Shown here: in pieces, positions 57,316 through 64,000 of the stretch
Position numbering within the stretch: the stretch's first letter is position 1
Layout: each line of letters starts with the position of its first letter
Origin: Lentisphaerota bacterium
GTDB lineage: Bacteria; Verrucomicrobiota; Lentisphaeria; Victivallales; UBA1829
Assembly: GCA_015061915.1 (NCBI GenBank)
Contig: SUVR01000003.1
Location: 1-64,000, forward strand
Length of the DNA: 64,000 bases
Direction of reading: 5' to 3'
Notes under the pieces: generated by a model
Database searches by the model: none
Seen by the model: the letters and a program-made list of their open reading frames with translations, nothing else
What the model was told of the DNA's origin: nothing
Translations under genes and position numbers: made by a program

Positions 57316-58173
57316 TTAATCTTTCTTTTCCAGTTCGCTGATTCCTTTGCGGATCTGCTCATTGATCCATTCATTGACCGTCTTTCCGGCGGGCAGATTT
57401 TTGCGGAGCAATTCCATTTCATTGACGCTGAGCCCCAGATTTGCCTTGACAGTCCAGCCGTCGGGAACAGCCATCCACTTTCCGATGCAGTTGTGGAGGA
57501 GAGTTTTATCCATACCCAACTGCTGAAGGATGGTATATGCCAGCAGAATATCGCCGTACGGACTCATGTGAGTGCCGTCAATGGTCAGCCAGAGGGATTT
57601 TTTATCCGCTTTGGTTTCGATGACGGCATTGACCCGCTTGTTGAGGTCGATCAGGGGCAGATTTTTTTCTGCAGCAATGGTGCGGAGGAATTCATTGTAC
57701 GGGATCAGATTTGTGTTTGAAATATGGCTGGGATCTTCCAGAACAGGTGTGGCGGTCAGCACAATGACCTTGATACCCGCTTTCTGACACTTCTCAATGA
57801 TGGTGGTGATGTTTTTCTTGTACTGATCCAGCGGCACGCCGGGGTTGTCGATGCCGTTGGGGGCGTCATTGACCCCGCAGGAAAGGAACATCCAGTCCGG
57901 TTTCTTTTTGAGTACATCCCGGTCCAGGCGTTTGATCATATGAACACAGGTATTTCCGGAGACGCCTGCGGGAATCATATCGGCATTGATTCCGGAGGCT
58001 TTGATTCCTTCCATGACCAGATTCACATAGCCCAGTTTGTTTTTGACGCCGTTCTGCGTGATGGAGTCACCGAGGAAGGCGATCCTGTCGCCGGTCTTGA
58101 AGGGCAGATCGGCGGCGGTTACAGTGCAGGAGAGTGTCAGAACGGAGAGCATGGCGGTAATGGTTTTCATCAT
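57316..58173 (-). CDS. Secreted SGNH hydrolase
   Basis: Signal peptide MMKTITAMLSVLTLSCTVTAA; 'DRIAFLGDSITQNG', 'MFLSCGVNDAPNG', 'IDGTHMSPYGDILLAYTIL'. Confidence 0.82.
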   Translation of the reverse strand: MMKTITAMLSVLTLSCTVTAADLPFKTGDRIAFLGDSITQNGVKNKLGYVNLVMEGIKASGINADMIPAGVSGNTCVHMIKRLDRDVLKKKPDWMFLSCGVNDAPNGIDNPGVPLDQYKKNITTIIEKCQKAGIKVIVLTATPVLEDPSHISNTNLIPYNEFLRTIAAEKNLPLIDLNKRVNAVIETKADKKSLWLTIDGTHMSPYGDILLAYTILQQLGMDKTLLHNCIGKWMAVPDGWTVKANLGLSVNEMELLRKNLPAGKTVNEWINEQIRKGISELEKKD

Positions 58174-58278
58174 GTTATTTTCCTTATGTCTTTCAGGTTC
58201 GTTTTCTCTAATATGCCCCATTCCGGTTGACTTTTCCAGTCCTTTTGCGCAAAAATCTGTGATTTTCCCGGATTTCAT

Positions 58279-58307
58279 TTGTCAAAACGCATTTTCTGTA
58301 TTATATT
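58279..58307 (+). promoter_or_regulatory. Putative promoter of hom
   Basis: TTGTCA - 17 bp - TATATT upstream of the GTG at 58354. Confidence 0.6.
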
Positions 58308-58353
58308 ATATGCGAATAACGCAAATTTTTTTGAATTTTAAGGAGAACAGACT

Positions 58354-59649
58354 GTGAAAGAATTAAAAGTCGGTATCATTGGATTCGGTACGGTCGGCGC
58401 CGGTGTGGCGTCCTGCCTGCTCAAGAATGAAGAAGTCATCGCCGGTCGTACGGGCGTGAAAGTGAAACTGCACAAGATTGCGGACCTGGATATTACAACA
58501 GACCGTGGTGTTGCCGTCCCGGAAGGGATCCTCACTACCAGCGTTCCCGAATTGATGGAAAGCTGCGATATTGTGGTGGAACTGATCGGCGGTACTACGA
58601 TCGCCAAAAAGTTCATTCTGGAAGCCCTGAATATGGGTAAGAGCGTTGTGACTGCCAACAAGGCACTGCTCGCTCAGTTCGGTCCGGAACTTTTTGAAGC
58701 TGCGGAAAAGAACGGCGCGGACCTCTGGTACGAAGCCAGCGTCGCCGGCGGTATTCCCATCATCAAGAGCCTGCGGGAATCCTTCGTTGGCAACCGGATC
58801 GAAAGTATGTACGGGATCCTGAACGGTACCTGCAACTATATCTTCACCCGTATGGAACGGGAAAAACTCGGCTTTGCCGATGTGCTGGCAGATGCGCAGC
58901 GTCTCGGTTATGCAGAAGCCAACCCCTCGCTGGATATTGACGGCTTTGACACGGCGCACAAGGCGGCGATCCTTGCCTCTCTCGCATACGGCAAGTGGTT
59001 CGGTATGGATCCGGTCTACGTGGAAGGGATCCGCAATGTTTCCCTCACGGAAATCGAATATGCGGACGAACTGGGTTACCGGATCAAGCTGCTGGCGGTC
59101 ATCAAGCAGAATGCCGCCGGAAAGGTGGAGATCCGTGTTCAGCCTGCTCTCGTTCCCAAAAACTCCCCCATCGGCGGTATTTCCGAAGTCTTCAACGGCG
59201 TTATGGTTAATGGCGACTACGTTGGCAAGACTCTGTTCTACGGCAGAGGTGCCGGCAGAGAAGCCACTGCCAGTGCGGTGGTGGCGGACATTGTGGATGT
59301 GGCAGTCAATCTGGCGAACGGCGTTCCCCGCAGAGTTTCCTCCTTCCGTCAGGCGGATCTCAGCACCGGCACGGTGTCGATGGATGAGATCGAATCCCGC
59401 TACTATCTGCGGATCCAGGTGGAAGATAAACCGGGTGTCCTCGGCAGAATCGCCACGCTCCTCAGCGCACACGGGATCAGTGTGGATTCCCTGCTGCAGC
59501 GTCCCCTTACGGAAGGTGCGGAAAATGTCAATATCATCATCCTCACCCACAAAGCCATTGAAAAGAACACCCGCACTGCCGTGCAGGAAATTGAATCGCT
59601 GGCGGAAGTTTCCGGAAATGTCACCCTTTTGAGAATTGAGGATATCTGA
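58354..59649 (+). CDS. hom: Homoserine dehydrogenase (with C-terminal ACT)
   Basis: 'KVGIIGFGTVGAGVASCLL', 'KSVVTANKALLAQFG', 'VAGGIPIIKSLRE', 'GILNGTCNYIFTRME', ACT 'KPGVLGRIATLLSAHGISVDSLLQ'. Confidence 0.95.
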   Translation: MKELKVGIIGFGTVGAGVASCLLKNEEVIAGRTGVKVKLHKIADLDITTDRGVAVPEGILTTSVPELMESCDIVVELIGGTTIAKKFILEALNMGKSVVTANKALLAQFGPELFEAAEKNGADLWYEASVAGGIPIIKSLRESFVGNRIESMYGILNGTCNYIFTRMEREKLGFADVLADAQRLGYAEANPSLDIDGFDTAHKAAILASLAYGKWFGMDPVYVEGIRNVSLTEIEYADELGYRIKLLAVIKQNAAGKVEIRVQPALVPKNSPIGGISEVFNGVMVNGDYVGKTLFYGRGAGREATASAVVADIVDVAVNLANGVPRRVSSFRQADLSTGTVSMDEIESRYYLRIQVEDKPGVLGRIATLLSAHGISVDSLLQRPLTEGAENVNIIILTHKAIEKNTRTAVQEIESLAEVSGNVTLLRIEDI

Positions 59650-59652
59650 TCC

Positions 59653-61065
59653 ATGGCACATACGGTAGAAAAAATCGGCGGCACTTCTATGAGCCGCTTC
59701 GGCGAAGTGATGGACAATGTCATTGTCGCCGGCAGAAGCGGTTCTGCGCTTTACAACCGCATTTTTGTTGTTTCCGCCTACTCCGGCATCACCAACATCC
59801 TGCTGGAAGATAAAAAGACGGGCGAACCCGGTATTTACGGTCATTTTGCCGCCGATAACGAAGCGGGCTGGCGTGCTGCGCTGGCAAAGACCCGTGTAAT
59901 GATGAAAGATTACAACCGCTCTTTCGAGTCCATCGGGCTGAACGTGGCGGAAGCGGATGAGTTCATCACGAAGCGTCTGGACGGCATTGAAGCTTCCCTG
60001 GAAAACCTGATGAACCTGCGGAAATTCGGGCATTTCCATCCCGGCGATTACCTGCCGGCGACCCGCGAATTTCTGGCGGCGGTGGGCGAAGTCCACAGCG
60101 CCTACAACTCCGTGCAGATCCTGAAAGCCAACGGCGTCAACGCCCGTCTGGTGGATCTTTCCGGTTGGGAATCCACCAAGAGCGTCACGCTGGATGAAGC
60201 GATCCTGGATGGCTTCAACGGCGTGGATGTGACCCGTGAACTGCCCATCGTGACCGGTTATGTGAAATTTGATTCCGGCATTATGAAACGGTTTGACCGC
60301 GGCTACAGCGAGATCACCTTCGCCAAGATCGCCGTCCTCACCGGCGCTTCGGAAGGGATCATTCACAAGGAATTCCACCTTTCCACGGGCGACCCGAAGC
60401 TGATGGGTGTGGATAATGTGGAGATCATCGGCAATACGAACTTTGACATTGCGGACCAGCTTTCGGATATGGGCATGGAAGCGATCCATTCCAAAGCCGC
60501 AAAGGAAATGGAACACAAAAATATTCCGATCCGTGTCAAAAACGCCTTCGATCCCATGAACCCGGGTACCCTGATCAGCCGGGACTATGTTTCCCCCACG
60601 CCCCGCGTGGAAATGATCTGCGGCAGAAACGATATGATCGGGATCGAAGTGTACGATGCGGAAATGGTGGGCGAAGCCGGTTACGACTACCGCCTGACCC
60701 GTCATCTTTCCGACTTCGGGATCAACTACATTGCCAAGACCACCAACGCCAACACGATCACCCACTTTGTGCCGAAAAAGTCCAAAAAACTGGCACAGTG
60801 TATCGAAGCCATGAAGAAGGACTTTGCCACGGCGGAGATCAAGACCGTGGAACTGGGGATCGTTTCTGTGATCGGTACCAATATGCGGATCCCGGGCTTC
60901 CTGGCACGGGCGGCAAAGGCGCTTTACGAAGCGGAGATCAACGTGCTGGGGCTGGACCAGACCCTGCGTCAGGTCAATATTCAGTTCATGGTCGCCAGCG
61001 AATGCTTTGAAAAGGCACTGAAGGCGCTGCATCACGAATTTGTGGAAAAAAAATACGTCAAATAA
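59653..61065 (+). CDS. Aspartate kinase (resembles the ectoine-type Ask subfamily)
   Basis: 'MAHTVEKIGGTSMSRFGEVMDNVIVAGRSGSALYNRIFVVSAYSGITNILLE'; C-terminal ACT-like 'VELGIVSVIGTNMRIPGFLARAAKALYEAEINVLGLDQ'. Confidence 0.9.
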   Translation: MAHTVEKIGGTSMSRFGEVMDNVIVAGRSGSALYNRIFVVSAYSGITNILLEDKKTGEPGIYGHFAADNEAGWRAALAKTRVMMKDYNRSFESIGLNVAEADEFITKRLDGIEASLENLMNLRKFGHFHPGDYLPATREFLAAVGEVHSAYNSVQILKANGVNARLVDLSGWESTKSVTLDEAILDGFNGVDVTRELPIVTGYVKFDSGIMKRFDRGYSEITFAKIAVLTGASEGIIHKEFHLSTGDPKLMGVDNVEIIGNTNFDIADQLSDMGMEAIHSKAAKEMEHKNIPIRVKNAFDPMNPGTLISRDYVSPTPRVEMICGRNDMIGIEVYDAEMVGEAGYDYRLTRHLSDFGINYIAKTTNANTITHFVPKKSKKLAQCIEAMKKDFATAEIKTVELGIVSVIGTNMRIPGFLARAAKALYEAEINVLGLDQTLRQVNIQFMVASECFEKALKALHHEFVEKKYVK

Positions 61066-61103
61066 AAAACAGAACAGGAAGAGCTGAAAGGAGTTGCACG
61101 ATC

Positions 61104-61574
61104 ATGTCGGAAAATGCTGTTGTGCCGGAGAGACCGGACTGGGACGAATATTTTATGGAGATCGCCAAAGTCGTTGCTCTGCGGAGCAACTGCAGCCGCC
61201 GTCACGTGGCGGCAGTGATCGTGAAGGATAAACGGATCATCTCCACCGGTTACAACGGAACTCCCCGCGGGATCAAAAACTGCAACGAAGGCGGCTGTCC
61301 CCGCTGCAGCGGACACGCTCCCTCCGGCACCGGTCTGGAAGAATGTATCTGCTCCCACGGCGAGGAAAACGCCATTGTTCAGGCGGCGTACCACGGGATC
61401 TGCGTGAAAGATGCCACCCTTTACACCACCTTCAGCCCCTGTCTGCTTTGTGCAAAAATGATCATCAACGCCGGGATCCGGGAAGTGGTCTATAACGAAA
61501 GTTATTCCATTGACGGCACTTCCCGCCGCATTCTGGCGGAAGCCGGCGTGATCCTGCGTCCGGTCAAGGGATGA
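61104..61574 (+). CDS. dCMP deaminase
   Basis: 'RPDWDEYFMEIAKVVALRSNCSRRHVAAVIVKD', 'CSHGEENAIVQAA', 'TTFSPCLLCAKMIINAGI'. Confidence 0.9.
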   Translation: MSENAVVPERPDWDEYFMEIAKVVALRSNCSRRHVAAVIVKDKRIISTGYNGTPRGIKNCNEGGCPRCSGHAPSGTGLEECICSHGEENAIVQAAYHGICVKDATLYTTFSPCLLCAKMIINAGIREVVYNESYSIDGTSRRILAEAGVILRPVKG

Positions 61575-63436
61575 TGCCGATGATCCGGCGTTTTTGTGCA
61601 GTCCTGCTCCTGACTGTGCTGTTGCCTGCCTGTACCTTTCTGCCGGAAACTCCGGCGGACGCTCCGGCACAGTTCTTCTTCCCCCACGGGCAGAACGGAC
61701 CGATGGTTTTTGCGGGCGATACCCTGATCCGGGCGGCAAGCTGGACACGGGGCGACGGGATCGAGTTCTTCTCCCTGAAGAACGGCGCTCCTGCATACAC
61801 CGGCGGGCTCATCTCTGCAGGATATGTGATGGATATGCTCTGTGTCAGAGAGAAATTCCTCTATCTTGCAACAGATTATTCCATTCTTTCCGCCACCGGA
61901 TGGCAGCAGGGAAGACCGGTCGTGCTGGAAAATCACCTGATTTCCTTCCCTGCGGGCGGTGTCCGGAAACTGGCAACGGACGGAACCTTTCTCTACGCCA
62001 ATACCCGCGATGGCATCCGTACCTATCGCATGATGCCGGATGGACGGCTGATTTTTGAAAAGATGTTGGAGGAAAAGAGAACTGTCACTGCAATGGCGGC
62101 AACGCCGGACGGTACGCTTTACTGTGTGACCAGAGAAGCGCCGAACACGCTTTTGAAGTTCAGGAAGGGAGAAACGGAACCCCGGCGGGAACTGCTCCCG
62201 TTCCGGATCGGCGGGATCTTCTCCGACGGCAAAAATGCTTTCCTCCTCAATAAAAACCGCCTTATCTGCGCAGAAACAAAAAAGGACCTGCTGACGGAAG
62301 AAGAAAAGATCGTCCGTGTGATCCCCCGGGGCGACCGGAACTCGCTGGAACTGATCACAGAAAATGCAGGAAAGATTTTCAGTAAATCTCTTTCCAAAGG
62401 GGAACTTACTCTGCTTCAGAAACTTACAACCGCAGATTGGAGCGGTCATCTGGCATCCGGTGAAACATATCTTGCCCGGTCTGCCCAGTGGATCCGGATT
62501 CTGGACCGGACGGGAAAAGACCTTCAGATCCCCATGGTCCATGGCGAGGCGCCGGTGGTCATCTGTGCGCCGTATGTTTACAGTATCGACCGGCAGGGAA
62601 AAACTTATGTGCTTTATGGCTTCAACACGGAAAAGAGCCAGAACCCGGATATGCTGCCGGATCTGACGCTGCGTTGGAATGTACTTCCCGGTCCTGCTTT
62701 CCGTTACGATATTGTAATTCCGCCTTTCGCCTTTTATAATTGGAAAGATAAATATCTTTTTGCACCGGAAGCGCTGCTGGATATTTCCGATCCTGCCAAA
62801 CCGGAGGTCGTTTCCCCCATCAAAGGACCTGCCGCCTGTATTGTGGAAGATTCCGGAAAAATCTATCTGGCGCAGGGCAATTTTCTTTCCGTTCTGGATG
62901 CCGCAAAACTGCCGGATGTGACACCTGTTCAGACGTTCAGCAAAAGCAAAGCTGTTCCCCTCTGGTCGGATATCGCCGTGCAGGGCGATCTGCTTTATGT
63001 CAACGGCAGAAACAAGCTGACCATCTTCCGGATCGAAGGCAGCGAACTGAAAGAACTTTCCACAATCCCGCTGAATGGAAATTCATACAAGATGATACGG
63101 ATCAACAACTTGCTTTACTTCGCACCCTACGGCAGAAATACCCCGTTCCGTATTGTGGATGTGAAAGATCCTGCCAAACCGTTCATTGCGGCGGAACCGG
63201 CAATGCACAGGGGCGCAAGTGTGTTGGGGATCAAGTACGAAAATGACAAACTCTACATCGCCGACGGCAGAACGATCACGGCATACAGTCTGGAAGATCC
63301 CCTCGCGCCGAAGCCCCTTATCATCCGGTCCGGACCGGATAAAGCCATGCAGGGGTACAATTTTATTGACATCCGGGATGGCATCCTCGCCGGAAAGAAG
63401 TATCCCCGTTTTGATGTCTGGAGGGTTGACGAATGA
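61571..63436 (+). CDS. Lipoprotein with LVIVD/beta-propeller-like repeats
   Basis: Lipobox 'LLTVLLPAC'; repeats 'DISDPAKPEVVSPI', 'DVKDPAKPFIAAEP'; ATGA overlap with the preceding gene. Confidence 0.6.
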   Translation: MMPMIRRFCAVLLLTVLLPACTFLPETPADAPAQFFFPHGQNGPMVFAGDTLIRAASWTRGDGIEFFSLKNGAPAYTGGLISAGYVMDMLCVREKFLYLATDYSILSATGWQQGRPVVLENHLISFPAGGVRKLATDGTFLYANTRDGIRTYRMMPDGRLIFEKMLEEKRTVTAMAATPDGTLYCVTREAPNTLLKFRKGETEPRRELLPFRIGGIFSDGKNAFLLNKNRLICAETKKDLLTEEEKIVRVIPRGDRNSLELITENAGKIFSKSLSKGELTLLQKLTTADWSGHLASGETYLARSAQWIRILDRTGKDLQIPMVHGEAPVVICAPYVYSIDRQGKTYVLYGFNTEKSQNPDMLPDLTLRWNVLPGPAFRYDIVIPPFAFYNWKDKYLFAPEALLDISDPAKPEVVSPIKGPAACIVEDSGKIYLAQGNFLSVLDAAKLPDVTPVQTFSKSKAVPLWSDIAVQGDLLYVNGRNKLTIFRIEGSELKELSTIPLNGNSYKMIRINNLLYFAPYGRNTPFRIVDVKDPAKPFIAAEPAMHRGASVLGIKYENDKLYIADGRTITAYSLEDPLAPKPLIIRSGPDKAMQGYNFIDIRDGILAGKKYPRFDVWRVDE

Positions 63437-64000
63437 AACACCTGCTCCTTTTGCTCCTGTTCTTCTGCATTGCGCTTCCGCTTTCCGCTGTCCAGTACGG
63501 AGAGGGGGCGGACATCGAACCGCCTGCCTCTGCGATGGTGTCGGACGGGGATATACTTTATATGACTTTCTGCGGCAAAAAGAAGATGGTGGCGAAGATC
63601 AGCCTTGCCGATCCGCACAGCCCGACTTTGCTGTCGGCATACCAGACCGGATTTTTCCCTCAGGGCCTGGCTCTGCATCAGAAGAAACTTTATGTGACCG
63701 ATGGCAGATTCCTCAGCATCCTCCATACGGAAGGGAGTACCCTTTCCCTGCTGATGCGCTTTCTGATCGGAAACGATCCTGCAAAAGGCCCGGTGGATGT
63801 GATTTTTTCCAACGGGAAGCTGTTCCTTGCCGCCCGGAACGGCGGAGTCAGCCGCTTTTATGCGGATAAGGGAGTTCAGGTGCAGTCCGGATGGGCACGC
63901 TCTCTGACAGCGGAAAAAAATGGTTTTATCGCTGTTTTTCACGATTCCCTGCTGCTGCCGGACGGGAAACGGATCATGATCCCTCACGGCACGCCCCGGA
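63433..64000 (+). CDS. Secreted beta-propeller-like protein, truncated by window end
   Basis: Signal peptide MKHLLLLLLFFCIALPLSA; 'ISLADPHSPTLLSAYQTGFFPQGLALHQKKLYVTDG'; frame open to the window edge. Confidence 0.55.
   Translation, partial: MKHLLLLLLFFCIALPLSAVQYGEGADIEPPASAMVSDGDILYMTFCGKKKMVAKISLADPHSPTLLSAYQTGFFPQGLALHQKKLYVTDGRFLSILHTEGSTLSLLMRFLIGNDPAKGPVDVIFSNGKLFLAARNGGVSRFYADKGVQVQSGWARSLTAEKNGFIAVFHDSLLLPDGKRIMIPHGTPR

Noticed and set aside
58363-61035. 890-aa minus-strand ORF antisense to hom and the aspartate kinase
   Set aside because: Same codon-register artefact; the plus-strand genes are clear homologues with RBS and a promoter, and the antisense product is His/Asp/Gly-rich without recognisable domains.

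Overview
A gene-dense, mid-GC bacterial chromosomal window. The mix of glycoside hydrolases, SGNH/sialate esterases, a DUF4091 protein, a 'DLGLAK'-type Ser/Thr kinase and LVIVD-like proteins suggests the PVC superphylum, perhaps Lentisphaerota/Victivallales; this taxonomic guess is inference only. Housekeeping loci: apbE, xerC/D, mazG, the mreC-mreD-PBP2 operon, uvrB, rpmB, uppS-cdsA, a gmhA-like SIS protein, glycosyltransferases, dnaN-recF-thiI, hom-aspartate kinase-dCMP deaminase, tRNA-Asp(GTC) and tRNA-Leu(GAG). Polysaccharide-degradation genes cluster at 0-9.5 kb, 13-14.4 kb and 44-58 kb. No CRISPR array, prophage or transposase was seen. Best candidates for something new: (1) two intergenic four-way-junction ('cloverleaf') inverted-repeat elements with the same topology but different sequence (12731-12869, 15307-15426); (2) a compact operon of glutaredoxin, zinc-ribbon Ser/Thr kinase, PfkB kinase, degenerate Cas4-like Fe-S PD-(D/E)XK protein and His/Cys-tailed NifX-like protein (15536-19296); (3) two LexA-like paralogues whose Ser/Lys self-cleavage dyad is altered, one with three TGTTTAT motifs at exact 10-bp spacing upstream; (4) a strong codon-context rule that enriches GATC inside genes. 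All calls come from reading the sequence and the supplied translations; no database search was run.
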